Source of the DNA: an uncultured Varibaculum sp.
GTDB taxonomy: Bacteria; Actinomycetota; Actinomycetes; Actinomycetales; Actinomycetaceae
Direction of reading: 5' to 3'
NCBI GenBank assembly: GCA_947255165.1
Contig: CAMYFZ010000005.1
Location: 1 to 47,233 of the forward strand
Length of the DNA stretch: 47,233 nucleotides
In this document: one piece after another, positions 15,314 to 24,822 of the stretch
Layout: every line of letters starts with the position of its first letter
How positions within the stretch are numbered: the first letter of the stretch is position 1
Notes under the pieces: generated by a model
What the model was told of the DNA's origin: nothing
What the model saw: only the letters and a program-made list of their open reading frames with translations
The model's database searches: none
Program-made: the position numbers and the translations under genes

Positions 15314-16234
15314 TCACCGTTCAACTGTCAGCGCAGGTCGCTCACTGGCCAGAGATAAAGCCAAAGTGAGCAGACACAGAAAATATGCGAAAATTCTATA
15401 GGCGGGCAATGCATTAAAAATACCCAGGAACTCTAGCGCTACCAGGCAGTAGCTATAGATCGCTGCCCAGAAAATAAATATCGTCCAGTCTTTGGGTTCC
15501 TTAAAAGTAAGACGCGTTTTCCTAGCTACCACCTGCCACAGCGAAATTAAGAAAATAAAGCCCCAGAGCAGCAGGAAGGCTAGGGGGGCGAACCACTCAT
15601 CGGTTAGTTGATTGAGTTTTAAAGACGCGGCGGAGGCAATTCCTACGAAACCCACGCCTGCCAGGCCGATAGCCAAGGTAACCACCGAGATTAAGGGTTT
15701 TGACTTTGGTCGGGGCTGGCGCTGCCAAAAACGCTGGTTTAAATAGACAATCATCGGAGTTTCAAATAGGTATCCCAAGAAGTTCACCCAGATTACACTC
15801 ATGAACATATGGTGGTTGATAGCCAGAGTAATTGGACGTCCTTCCCAAATCCAAAACCCACCGTTTAGCCTGATCGCCGCCACGTCCAGGAGAAGATCCA
15901 TCGAAACCACTAACCAGCCGGCTAGCAGTCCCGTCAACACCCGCGATAACCCGATTTTTTTCGCAAGTCTTAGCGCCGCAACTGCAACCCCGCCCCACAT
16001 TAACCCGCCAAAGAAAGGGAACTGGTTGGGAGCCCAACCAATGCTAATAAAATACTGTGAACTGTAGTGATAGATTCCAGTAAGCCTAACCGCCAGCAAT
16101 TCGAGGGCGAAACCAGCCAGTGCCGCCGAGAAAAACAGGCTCAGCTCATCGAAGTTTTTCTTTCTGACGATGTCGCTAACCAACACCGCCGTAATCAGGT
16201 AACAGATAATTTCGAAGCTGCTAATCCAATTCAC
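15314..16234 (-). CDS. Multi-pass membrane protein, CruF/DUF422 carotenoid-hydratase-like
   Basis: 306 residues with about eight or nine hydrophobic segments. The segment MDLLLDVAAIRLNGGFWIW, followed by VIWVNFLGYLFETPMI, matches the pattern of DUF422 proteins (bisanhydrobacterioruberin hydratase CruF and relatives): an LDP/LDV stretch, a WxW, then a GxPxxNFxGW-like motif. That suggests a membrane enzyme acting on a C40-C50 isoprenoid, but no other carotenoid gene is in the window, so this is tentative. Start GTG 16234 has ACCTCC on the plus strand (GGAGGT) with 6-nt spacing; a longer in-frame ATG at 16294 lacks such a site. It is transcribed alone. Confidence 0.7.
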   Translation of the reverse strand: MNWISSFEIICYLITAVLVSDIVRKKNFDELSLFFSAALAGFALELLAVRLTGIYHYSSQYFISIGWAPNQFPFFGGLMWGGVAVAALRLAKKIGLSRVLTGLLAGWLVVSMDLLLDVAAIRLNGGFWIWEGRPITLAINHHMFMSVIWVNFLGYLFETPMIVYLNQRFWQRQPRPKSKPLISVVTLAIGLAGVGFVGIASAASLKLNQLTDEWFAPLAFLLLWGFIFLISLWQVVARKTRLTFKEPKDWTIFIFWAAIYSYCLVALEFLGIFNALPAYRIFAYFLCLLTLALSLASERPALTVER

Positions 16235-16373
16235 CGTGCCACCTCCTAAAACGAGTCTAGAGAAAAACTGGTACCGAGTATTCCTCTCACCCATCTTTCC
16301 CGCCCCTGACCTGAAAATCGATTAGGGGAACCTGGCAAGCTCCCATACCTGTGGCTACCTAAAAAGATACAAA

Positions 16374-16404
16374 GGGGGCCGGCGGGATTGACCCGCCGGC
16401 CCCC
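16374..16404 (-). terminator. Intrinsic terminator after ppdK
   Basis: A 13-bp perfect GC stem (GGGGGCCGGCGGG / CCCGCCGGCCCCC) with a 5-nt loop, followed on the minus strand by TTTGTATCTTTTT. It lies 64 nt beyond the ppdK stop codon. Confidence 0.85.
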
Positions 16405-16468
16405 AGGGGTTTTATGAAAATATTCTAGGGCGCGGCTGCCGAGAGTCCCGGCATCGCCCTAAACCTCG

Positions 16469-19198
16469 CTAGGCAGTAGCGTCTTCTCCGGATCCATCAA
16501 TGTTTTCCAAAGCTACCACGCGGCCAGCCTCCAAACGAGCCACTGCCACCCGGAAGGGCGAGCAAGACACGTAGTCTAAACCGGTCTTATGGAAGAAGTG
16601 GATAGATTCCGGATCGCCACCGTGCTCACCACAAATACCCAGCTTAATTCCCGGATTAGTGGAGCGACCACGGGTGACCCCCTCGTTCACCAGGCGACCA
16701 ACGCCGTGAGTGTCGATGGTTTCAAACGGGGAAGTACCGAAAACGCCCTCTTCAATGTACTCGGGGAAGAACACGCCCTCGCAGTCATCGCGGGAGAAAC
16801 CCCAGGTAGTTTGAGTTAGATCGTTGGTACCAAAGCTGAAGAAGTCAGCTTCTTTCGCCAAAGACTCGGCAGTGATCGCCGCGCGCGGCAACTCGATCAT
16901 GCAGCCAATCGGAATATCCAAGTTAACGCGAGCACTCCCGCAAACCTCGCCGATAACTTTCTCAGCGCGGCCACGAATCAGGCCCAACTCGGTAATCGAA
17001 CCAACCAGCGGAACCATGATCTCGGGACGGGGATCTAATCCTTCCTTTTTGAGCTCAGCCGCTGCGCTTACCAAGGCACGAATCTGCATCTCGAATAAGC
17101 CGGGCATCCAAATGCCCAGGCGTACCCCGCGGAGACCCAGCATCGGGTTAGCCTCATGCATCCTGCGCACTGCCGTCAGCATCCGCTGATCTTCCGGGTT
17201 AACCTCACCTTGCGCTTTTTGCAAAGCGACCTTAACTTCCAGTCCGGTCAGATCCGGGAGGAACTCGTGCAGCGGCGGGTCAATCAAACGCACGGTCATG
17301 GGCCTGCCGTCCATAACCCGCAACATTTCCGAGAAATCCCGCTCCTGCAACTCGCCCAGCCTATCGAGCGCATTCTGGCGATCCTTAGAACCTTCACCAG
17401 ACAAAATCGCGTGTTCGACCAGCGGGCGGCGATCACCCAAGAACATATGCTCGGTGCGGCACAAGCCAATACCGGTAGCTCCAAACTCCACTGCCAACTT
17501 GGCGTCCTGTGGATTATCCGCATTGGCGCGAACCTGCAGTCTTGCCCGCTCATCCGCCAGTTCCATCATGCGATCAACGCAGCGCACCAAATCTTTCAGG
17601 TCTTCATCATCGTCACAGGCTTCCAGCCCGGCCTCTAAACCAGCTTCGAGATAAGTGGTTACCGGAGAATCCTGAACCGGAACATCGCCCTCGAAAACTT
17701 CGCCAGTCGCACCATCGATAGCAATTACGTCACCTTCATGGAAAACCTTGCCATCTACAGTCAAAGTCCCGGCTTCCGCATCAATCTCTAGGGCTTCCGC
17801 TCCGCAAACACAGGTCTTGCCCATGCCGCGAGCAACCACTGCCGCGTGGGAAGTCTTGCCGCCCCGCGCGGTTAGCACGCCCTCGGCAGCAACCATTCCT
17901 GCCAGGTCATCCGGGTTGGTTTCCCGACGGACCAAAATACAGGTTTTACCAGCAGCCTTAGCCGCCTCCGCCTGCTCATTGTTGAAAGCAATTCCCCCAA
18001 CGGCAGCCCCCGGAGAAGCGGCCATACCGGTAGTCAACCGTACCCGATCCGAATCCACGTCGAACTGCGGGAACATCAACTGGGTAAGCTGTTCGCCCGT
18101 GACCCGCTCCAACATCTGATCCTTGGTGATCAGCCGTTCCTCGTTAAGCTGCGCGGCAATCCGGAAAGCCGCAGCCGCGGTCCGCTTGCCCACCCGGGTC
18201 TGCAGCATCCACAGCTTACCTTTTTCGATGGTGTATTCGATATCGCACATATCCTGGTAGTGAGTTTCCAGGCGGCGCATAATCTTGACGAGCTCTTTAT
18301 ATACGGGCTCATTAACCGTCTTCAGGTGAGATAAAGGTTCGGTGTTGCGGATCCCCGCCACCACGTCCTCACCCTGAGCGTTCATCAAAAAGTCACCGTA
18401 TACGCCGGATTTACCAGTAGAAGGATCCCGGGTGAAGGCCACACCAGTACCGGAATCATCACCCATATTTCCAAACACCATGGTGCAAATATTTACCGCA
18501 GTCCCCAGGGAGTTCGGAATCCGTTCCCGGCGGCGATAGATAGCTGCCCGCTCAGTATTCCAAGAACGGAATACCGCCTCGATCGCCATATCCATCTGAG
18601 TACGCGGATCCTGCGGGAAATCACTGCCGGTTTGTTCTTTAACAATCTGCTTGAACTGGTCGGTCAGTTCCTGCAGATTTTCGGCAGTCAAATCCATGTC
18701 GGACTTGGCGCCAACCCGGTCTTTCATGGCATCCAGGGCATCAGCAAATAGGTCACCGTCAATATCCAAAACGGTCTTGCCAAACATTTGTACCAAGCGC
18801 CGGTAGGAGTCCCAAGCGAAACGCTCTGATCCCGACATTTTTGCCAGGCCCACAACTGAACGGTCATTAAGCCCCACGTTAAGGACGGTTTCCATCATCC
18901 CCGGCATCGAGAATTTCGCACCCGAGCGCACGGATACCAGCAGTGGTTCCTCTTCATCCCCCAGGGTGCGTCCTATCTGGTCTTCTACCCCGCGCAACGC
19001 CTTGGTTATTTCCGGAACCAGGATTTCGGGTACCTCGTTACGTTTGAGGTATGCCCGGCAGGCGTCGGTGGTGATCGTAAAGCCGGGGGGAACGGGCAAA
19101 CCCAGATTGGTCATTTCCGCTAAGTTGGCACCCTTGCCGCCCAGCAGGTCTTTCATATCCTTGTTACCTTCGGCAAACGTGTAGACATACTTTGCCAT
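16469..19198 (-). CDS. ppdK: Pyruvate, phosphate dikinase
   Basis: 909 residues, normal length. It interconverts pyruvate, ATP and phosphate with phosphoenolpyruvate, AMP and pyrophosphate in the cytoplasm. The N-terminal ATP-grasp domain starts GGKGANLAEMTNLGLPVPPGF (20-40) and continues with VSVRSGAKFSMPGMMETVLN. The phosphohistidine domain has the regulatory Thr and catalytic His in GGKTSHAAVVARG (His451). The TIM-barrel PEP domain ends with the active-site Cys in GICGEHGGDP. ATG 19198 follows GGAGG at some distance (10 nt). It is a single-gene unit with its own terminator and probably supports glycolysis or gluconeogenesis using pyrophosphate. Confidence 0.97.
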   Translation of the reverse strand: MAKYVYTFAEGNKDMKDLLGGKGANLAEMTNLGLPVPPGFTITTDACRAYLKRNEVPEILVPEITKALRGVEDQIGRTLGDEEEPLLVSVRSGAKFSMPGMMETVLNVGLNDRSVVGLAKMSGSERFAWDSYRRLVQMFGKTVLDIDGDLFADALDAMKDRVGAKSDMDLTAENLQELTDQFKQIVKEQTGSDFPQDPRTQMDMAIEAVFRSWNTERAAIYRRRERIPNSLGTAVNICTMVFGNMGDDSGTGVAFTRDPSTGKSGVYGDFLMNAQGEDVVAGIRNTEPLSHLKTVNEPVYKELVKIMRRLETHYQDMCDIEYTIEKGKLWMLQTRVGKRTAAAAFRIAAQLNEERLITKDQMLERVTGEQLTQLMFPQFDVDSDRVRLTTGMAASPGAAVGGIAFNNEQAEAAKAAGKTCILVRRETNPDDLAGMVAAEGVLTARGGKTSHAAVVARGMGKTCVCGAEALEIDAEAGTLTVDGKVFHEGDVIAIDGATGEVFEGDVPVQDSPVTTYLEAGLEAGLEACDDDEDLKDLVRCVDRMMELADERARLQVRANADNPQDAKLAVEFGATGIGLCRTEHMFLGDRRPLVEHAILSGEGSKDRQNALDRLGELQERDFSEMLRVMDGRPMTVRLIDPPLHEFLPDLTGLEVKVALQKAQGEVNPEDQRMLTAVRRMHEANPMLGLRGVRLGIWMPGLFEMQIRALVSAAAELKKEGLDPRPEIMVPLVGSITELGLIRGRAEKVIGEVCGSARVNLDIPIGCMIELPRAAITAESLAKEADFFSFGTNDLTQTTWGFSRDDCEGVFFPEYIEEGVFGTSPFETIDTHGVGRLVNEGVTRGRSTNPGIKLGICGEHGGDPESIHFFHKTGLDYVSCSPFRVAVARLEAGRVVALENIDGSGEDATA

Positions 19199-19447
19199 AA
19201 GCTAATGGCCTCCATTTATATTTTCAACTACGCTCAAGAGCGATTCTTCCGTTCCTAATCTTAACAGGTATGAATAAGAGCCTAGGTCTTGAGTCCCTGA
19301 TTTGGAATCGCCACGACAAATTGAGATTTTCCGTAGAGACCGCCGACACATTTTTACTGTTACCGCAGGCTGGCCGATTCTCATGCCTCACCAATCGCGC
19401 TTTCAACAGCGGGGCAGTCCAGATGTCCCTGACAATCGCTTAGACTA

Positions 19448-20293
19448 TTGACTGTGTCAGAGTATCCCCCTAGGAGGCGTCGCCTACCATCCCGAGCCAG
19501 CCGCTCGCGCCGGCGCTCGGACTGGAATTTGCTTATTCGCGCCTCCTCCCTCGCGATTGCACTGACTATTACTTTCATTTTAATCATTTCTGCGATGCCG
19601 CGAGCCCCCCAGTCCGCGCAGGCGGAGCAGACAGCACCCACCCTTCGCTGGACGGCGGTTCCGGTTACTAACCCCAAACAGGAAGTTAAAGAACCGCCAA
19701 TTCCTTTGGAGGTTAAGGGAGATTTAGCGGGAGGAGAAACTTCCACTAATGTCCCGCAATCAGCTTCCGGCACCACCTCGGTAGTACCCGGCACCTGGCA
19801 AGGACGGGGCACCGGTAAAGTCTATTTTTATCGGGTAGAGGTCGAAAACGGGCTACCAGTTAACGGCGTAACCGCCGCGAAAAGCATCCACGCCATTTTG
19901 AATGATCCGCGCGGGTGGGGCGGAAAACAGGGGGCAATTTCTTTTACCCGCACCGATGGCCAAGCTGATTTTCGGATAGTTATTGCCAGTCCCTCCCTCA
20001 CCGATAGGCTTTGCGCCCCCTTAACCACCAACAGCGTTTCTAACTGCCGTAACGGCGACAATGTGGTGCTTAACGCTCATCGTTGGATAGGAGGCGCCAA
20101 GATGTGGTTCCAAAAAGGTAAAACCATGACTGATTACCGCATTTACGAAGTCTCCCACGAAACCGGGCACTGGCTAGGACACGGACACCTATTTTGTCCG
20201 CAGCCCGGGGGACTCGCTCCTGTCATGCAGCAGCAAAGCGCAGATGGCGGGGAAAACCTGGGGTGCATTCCCAATGGTTGGGCTAATCCCTAA
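19448..20293 (+). CDS. DUF3152 membrane-anchored putative metalloprotease
   Basis: 281 residues. A basic N-terminus (RRRRLPSRASRSRRR) is followed by one membrane segment (about 28-50), so the rest is likely outside. After a Pro/Ser/Thr-rich linker, the C-terminal domain (about 118-279) is of the actinobacterial DUF3152 type. It has HETGHWLGHGH at 237-247, which fits the zinc motif HExxHxxxxxH, and four Cys that could form disulfides. A peptidase is the natural guess; no activity is known to me. The start is uncertain: TTG 19448 or GTG 19454, neither with a clear Shine-Dalgarno. Confidence 0.85.
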   Translation: MTVSEYPPRRRRLPSRASRSRRRSDWNLLIRASSLAIALTITFILIISAMPRAPQSAQAEQTAPTLRWTAVPVTNPKQEVKEPPIPLEVKGDLAGGETSTNVPQSASGTTSVVPGTWQGRGTGKVYFYRVEVENGLPVNGVTAAKSIHAILNDPRGWGGKQGAISFTRTDGQADFRIVIASPSLTDRLCAPLTTNSVSNCRNGDNVVLNAHRWIGGAKMWFQKGKTMTDYRIYEVSHETGHWLGHGHLFCPQPGGLAPVMQQQSADGGENLGCIPNGWANP

Positions 20294-20363
20294 ATCCTCT
20301 GTCGACAGCTAATTTTGAGGTCGCATTCAGAACTACTTCAGGAGACTCAGAGAGAATCAACAC

Positions 20364-20651
20364 ATGAGCATTTTAATAACCATCGGTTTTGTCCTCTGCG
20401 GAGCCGGGCTGGTGTTCTTAGTTGCCCGGAATGTTGGAGCTTTGAATGCCCGCGACCGGGCTCGCAAAACCCACTTTGAACAAGAAATCGGCAGTGTTGA
20501 GAATTTATTGGCGTCCTCGCAGGCCGACCGGGATAAGTTACGTCAGATGCGGGACTCCGGACGTCTAGAGCGCTGGGACGCAATTAGGGACGTAATGCGG
20601 GAAGAGGGCGTACCGGAAGAAGTCGCTACGGAATTTATTGACCGTCTCTAG
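20364..20651 (+). CDS. Small single-pass membrane protein with coiled coil
   Basis: 95 residues, function unknown. One membrane helix (residues about 3-22, ILITIGFVLCGAGLVFLVA) is followed by a charged helix (about 30-65) that is coiled-coil-like, and a short C-terminal helix (DVMREEGVPEEVATEFIDRL). A weak GAGAG precedes the ATG. Its TAG stop is shared with the TAG of the convergent polyprenyl synthase gene, the two overlapping in CTAG at 20648-20651. Confidence 0.7.
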   Translation: MSILITIGFVLCGAGLVFLVARNVGALNARDRARKTHFEQEIGSVENLLASSQADRDKLRQMRDSGRLERWDAIRDVMREEGVPEEVATEFIDRL

Positions 20652-21658
20652 GCGATGCGATCAACCAAAGCATCGGCGAACTTTTCTAGGGCGGTCTTCA
20701 CTTCGTTATCCTCCAACACGGAAATCGCCGCTTTCGCATCCTCGCACCAGGAAAATGCCAGTTTCCGGGTACGTTCCAGCGCCGAGTGTGCCCGTAACAT
20801 CTTTACTACCCGCTCGAGAGCCGCGTCCTCGCTAACCAAAGTTCCCCGGCTGAGCTCGGCTAAAATCTTTTGGCCATCTTCATCGAGAACGCCCTGGGCC
20901 GCATCCTGGCGCAGCAGCAGAATCGGCATGGTGTCTACGCCCTCGCGCAAATCAGTTCCCGGAGTTTTCCCTGAATCTGCACTGTCTGAAGACAAATCGA
21001 TTACATCGTCAGCCAGCTGGAAGGCTACTCCGATCTTTTCGCCGAACTGCACGACTGCCTGGGTAACTTCCTCAGGTGCCCCGGACAGTTCCGCCCCGAA
21101 GCGTGCCGACTGGGCCACCAACGAACCGGTCTTATCCGCCAGCACCTGGATATAGAACTCCACCGGATCTTGTCCCGTTTCTGGCCCGAAGGTTTCGTTC
21201 AGCTGCCCCCGGCACAGACGATCAAAAGTCACCGCGTGCTGTAAAACTGCCTGGGGCCCCAAAGAGGCAACCACTTGCGAAGCGCGCGCGAAAACTAAAT
21301 CCCCGGCCAATACGGCCCGGTTATTGCCCCACACGCGCTGGACTGCGTTCACTCCGCGCCTAGTGGGAGCCGAGTCCATCACGTCATCATGGTACAAAGT
21401 AGCCAGATGGGTAAGCTCCACCACTAGACAGGCGCGCAGCACTTCCTCGGTAAGGGGGTGCTGACCCAGGTGCGAGCAAAGCAGCACCAAACCGGGACGC
21501 ATCCTTTTTCCACCGGCTTTCGCCAAGTGTCCGACAATATCGTCAAGAACGCCACGGTCATCTGATAACACCTGACGCAGGCGGTCTTCCACCTGAATCA
21601 GGCCATCAGATATCCGATCTTCAAGCTGTTCGAGGGGCTGCTGGGACAAGTTACTCAC
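20648..21658 (-). CDS. Polyprenyl diphosphate synthase (menaquinone side chain)
   Basis: 336 residues, trans-isoprenyl diphosphate synthase. GGKRMRP (49-55), the first Asp-rich motif DDVMD (91-95), GQLNE and the second Asp-rich motif DDVID (217-221) are all present, so Mg-diphosphate binding is intact. It elongates isopentenyl units into the long prenyl chain attached by MenA. Start GTG 21658 overlaps the nuoN stop in GTGA, giving translational coupling at the end of the nuo operon; a longer in-frame ATG at 21739 lies well inside nuoN. The chain length cannot be read with certainty. Confidence 0.93.
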   Translation of the reverse strand: MSNLSQQPLEQLEDRISDGLIQVEDRLRQVLSDDRGVLDDIVGHLAKAGGKRMRPGLVLLCSHLGQHPLTEEVLRACLVVELTHLATLYHDDVMDSAPTRRGVNAVQRVWGNNRAVLAGDLVFARASQVVASLGPQAVLQHAVTFDRLCRGQLNETFGPETGQDPVEFYIQVLADKTGSLVAQSARFGAELSGAPEEVTQAVVQFGEKIGVAFQLADDVIDLSSDSADSGKTPGTDLREGVDTMPILLLRQDAAQGVLDEDGQKILAELSRGTLVSEDAALERVVKMLRAHSALERTRKLAFSWCEDAKAAISVLEDNEVKTALEKFADALVDRIA

Positions 21659-23241
21659 GGGATAACAATAGCGGTATTTTGCAAAATAGTTAGCACTGAT
21701 CCCGGGAAAAGCCCCAGCAGCACAGTTAAGAGGGCGCAAATCCCGATCGTTACATAGGTGATCTCGGCGTGCGGAGCTACCGTAGTATTTTCCGCCACCG
21801 GATCCAGGAACATAATCTTACCCAAGCGGAAATAGTAGAAGGCAGTAATCGCCGAGGCAATCACCGCACAAATAACCAGGGCGGTTGCTCCCCCTTGTAG
21901 ACCAGCGCTAAAGGCTAGGAATTTACCCACGAACCCGGCAGTTAGCGGGATCCCGGCGAAAGATAGCAAGAACAGCATCATGCAGCCGGCCAGTACCGGA
22001 TGAGTTTTCCCGAAACCAGCCCAGGCAGGCATCGAATGCTGCTCCGCCGTAGCGATCCCGTCCTCATCACTTACCCGCACCAGGTAGATAATCGCGAACG
22101 CTCCAATGGTGGCCACCCCATAGGTCAGCAGGTAGAACAGGACTGCCCCATTAGCGTTGAGCGCACCTTTGGTGAAGGCGATCAAAATGAAACCGGCATG
22201 CGCTATCGAAGAGTAGGCCAGCATCCGTTTGATGTTATCTTGCACCAGACCGAAGAAGGTGCCGACCGCCATCGTCAAAATGGCTACTGTCCACAAGAAG
22301 GGCTTAAAGTTCGCTTCGAATTGCACGACCACGGTAGAGAAGAAACGCAGCATCGCTAGGAAAGCCGCTGCTTTTACTCCCGCAGCCATAAAGCCAGTAA
22401 CCGGGGTGGGCGCCCCTTGATACACATCCGGGGTCCAAGCGTGGAAGGGAGCCGCACCGATCTTGAAGAGCAGCCCCACCATCATCAAGGCAGCACCAGC
22501 CATCAGGAATACCGGGGACGCAACCCGGTAAGGAATCGCCAAGGCCAGTTGATCCAGCAGTAGCGACCCCGAGTATCCGTAAAGGAAGGACATACCCATC
22601 AGCATGAATCCGGAAGCAAACGCCCCGAGCACAAAATACTTAAGGGCGGCCTCTTGGCTGAGCAGGCGGCGGTAACGGGCCATGGCACTCATCGCATACA
22701 GGGGCAGAGAAATGATCTCTAGTGCCACAAACAAGGTGAGCATCGAGTTCGCCATGGGGAAGATCATCATTCCCCCCAGGGAGAATAAGCTCAGTGGCAG
22801 CACTTCACTACGCTGATAGCCGTGCCTCTCTGTCTGTTCTTCTTGAAAAGACCCGGGAATATCTGAGGGTTGTCCGGCGAATGCCGAAATGCGACTGCCA
22901 GTGCGATCAACCATCGGCAGCAGCGCCAGCAGTCCCACAATCAGCATCAGTAGCTGCGAGAACATCGAGAATCCATCCACGATTAGTTCTCCGCGCACTA
23001 AGCGCTGACCGCTTTGCAGATCGAAGGCCCCGAAAGAGGGCGCGAACGCCAAGAGGGCAACCGCAACTACTGCGATTGACCAGCCACATTGCACACTCCA
23101 ACGTTGTTTTGCGGGCACGAATGCCTCTAGCAGAATCCCGATGACTGCCCCAAATAGCACCACCAGTACCGGAGCCAGCAGCGCCCAGTTAAAACCCAGC
23201 TCGCTGAAGTCATTAATCACGGTAGCGTTCAATAAGCTCAC
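21655..23241 (-). CDS. nuoN: NADH-quinone oxidoreductase subunit N
   Basis: 528-residue antiporter-like membrane subunit of complex I, about 14 membrane helices. The conserved proton-channel helices carry VALEIISLPLYAM (key Glu) and GLLFKIGAAPFHAWTPDVYQGAPTP (key Lys/His). It forms one of three proton-pumping modules in the membrane arm. GTG start 23241 overlaps the nuoM stop in GTGA. It is followed directly by the coupled polyprenyl synthase gene. Confidence 0.96.
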   Translation of the reverse strand: MSLLNATVINDFSELGFNWALLAPVLVVLFGAVIGILLEAFVPAKQRWSVQCGWSIAVVAVALLAFAPSFGAFDLQSGQRLVRGELIVDGFSMFSQLLMLIVGLLALLPMVDRTGSRISAFAGQPSDIPGSFQEEQTERHGYQRSEVLPLSLFSLGGMMIFPMANSMLTLFVALEIISLPLYAMSAMARYRRLLSQEAALKYFVLGAFASGFMLMGMSFLYGYSGSLLLDQLALAIPYRVASPVFLMAGAALMMVGLLFKIGAAPFHAWTPDVYQGAPTPVTGFMAAGVKAAAFLAMLRFFSTVVVQFEANFKPFLWTVAILTMAVGTFFGLVQDNIKRMLAYSSIAHAGFILIAFTKGALNANGAVLFYLLTYGVATIGAFAIIYLVRVSDEDGIATAEQHSMPAWAGFGKTHPVLAGCMMLFLLSFAGIPLTAGFVGKFLAFSAGLQGGATALVICAVIASAITAFYYFRLGKIMFLDPVAENTTVAPHAEITYVTIGICALLTVLLGLFPGSVLTILQNTAIVIP

Positions 23242-24803
23242 TTTCCGGTCCCTTCTACTTGTAAGGCCACATCCTGGGTGACATTCACCGCTTGGGCAAC
23301 CTGTGACATCGGATCAACCAACGGTTGCGGATGCAAACCAATCACCAGCATCAGCACAATCAAAGGAGCGACAACTCCCCAGCGTTCCCGGTTATCCAGA
23401 TCGCTAATGGATTTACGATGTTCGGGAGCCTTGCCAGTGAAAATCTTTTGGTAGGGCAAGAGTACGTAAACCGCGCCCGCAACTACGCCCACTAGGCAAA
23501 GCGCCGCCGCCCATTGATAGACCCGGAAGGTACCGATCAGTACCATCAGTTCCGGTACGAAACCGGATAGACCGGGCAGGGCGATGGCTGCCAAACCAGA
23601 GATCAGGAAAGTGCCGGCAATCAACGGGGTAACCCGCTGCATACCACCGTAGGCGTCGATTTCTTGGCTGTGTCCCCTCTCGGTGAGGAATCCGCCAATC
23701 AGGAACATACCGGCGATAGATAGCCCGTGCGCCACCATATAGACCATGGCACCAGCCAAAGCCACCGTGTTACCAACATAGATACCTAGCACCATCAGCC
23801 CAAAGTGGGCTACCGAAGTGAAGGAGATTAGACGCATTAGGTCCTTTTGCGCCAAAGCTGCCAGCGAACCCCAGATTACCGAGATCACCGCCAGAATAAT
23901 GAATGTTAAAGCGGCACGACGGGAAGCATTCGGGAAGATAGTTAGGCACAAAGTGATCATGCCGAAGGTACCGATCTTGTCCAGGATTCCCACCAGGAGG
24001 GCGGAGGTGCCCGGACGCGCATTTTCGGCGGTATCTGCCAACCATGTATGCACCGGCACCATCGGTGCTTTGACCGCAAAGGCGATGAAGAAACTAATCA
24101 TTAGCGCCATCTCTACCCCGGGACTAGCTTGCAGTTTTCCTGCCAAGTTTTCTAGGAGGAAGAGGCTGGCGTGCTGCTCGTGAGCTGCCGCGGCGAAAGG
24201 AGAATAAACGTAGATTCCCACGATTCCGATTAGCATTACGAGTCCGCCTACCAAGGAATATAGTAGGAACTTCATAGCAGCGGCTTTACGTTTCGCGCCG
24301 TTGCCGTAGCGCCCAATCAGGAAGAACATTGGCACCAGCATGGCTTCAAACGCCAGGTAGAAGACAAAGACGTCACGAGCGGCAAAAATCAGCATCATAA
24401 ATGCCAGGGTGGCTAAGGTCAGACCCACATACCCGGCATCATCATACGGCTTTTCCTCGCCCTCTAGGTCACGTGCAGAAGCAATCAACACGATCAAAGT
24501 GAGCAGTGCGGACAGCACTAGCATCGCGAGTCCCAGGCCGTTGACCCCCAGCGCCCAGGAAACTCCCAAGGCGCGAATCCAGCTGTGGGTTTCCGCGAAC
24601 TGGTAGGCGGCGGCTTGACTGTAGTCAAAGTTAAGCGCCAGATAGATGGTGCCTAACAGAACCAAAGCCGATACTGCTAGTCCGATCTGTCGCGCGGCAA
24701 TCCGCGTAGGCTTAATCAGCCACAGAGCCAGTGCTGCCAGTGCCGGCAGTACTACCAGCAGCGTTAGCACCGGGAAAGTTGAGTTCAGGATTGTGATTCC
24801 CAT
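23238..24803 (-). CDS. nuoM: NADH-quinone oxidoreductase subunit M
   Basis: 521-residue antiporter-like membrane subunit of complex I. Conserved stretches include FYLAFEAMLVPMFFLIGRYG (with the functional Glu) and FIAFAVKAPMVPVHTWLADTAENA, plus ISFTSVAHFGLMVLGIY. It forms one proton channel between NuoL and NuoN. The ATG at 24803 is 19 nt after the nuoL stop. Confidence 0.97.
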   Translation of the reverse strand: MGITILNSTFPVLTLLVVLPALAALALWLIKPTRIAARQIGLAVSALVLLGTIYLALNFDYSQAAAYQFAETHSWIRALGVSWALGVNGLGLAMLVLSALLTLIVLIASARDLEGEEKPYDDAGYVGLTLATLAFMMLIFAARDVFVFYLAFEAMLVPMFFLIGRYGNGAKRKAAAMKFLLYSLVGGLVMLIGIVGIYVYSPFAAAAHEQHASLFLLENLAGKLQASPGVEMALMISFFIAFAVKAPMVPVHTWLADTAENARPGTSALLVGILDKIGTFGMITLCLTIFPNASRRAALTFIILAVISVIWGSLAALAQKDLMRLISFTSVAHFGLMVLGIYVGNTVALAGAMVYMVAHGLSIAGMFLIGGFLTERGHSQEIDAYGGMQRVTPLIAGTFLISGLAAIALPGLSGFVPELMVLIGTFRVYQWAAALCLVGVVAGAVYVLLPYQKIFTGKAPEHRKSISDLDNRERWGVVAPLIVLMLVIGLHPQPLVDPMSQVAQAVNVTQDVALQVEGTGK

Positions 24804-24822
24804 TTATTTATTCCTCCTGCCC

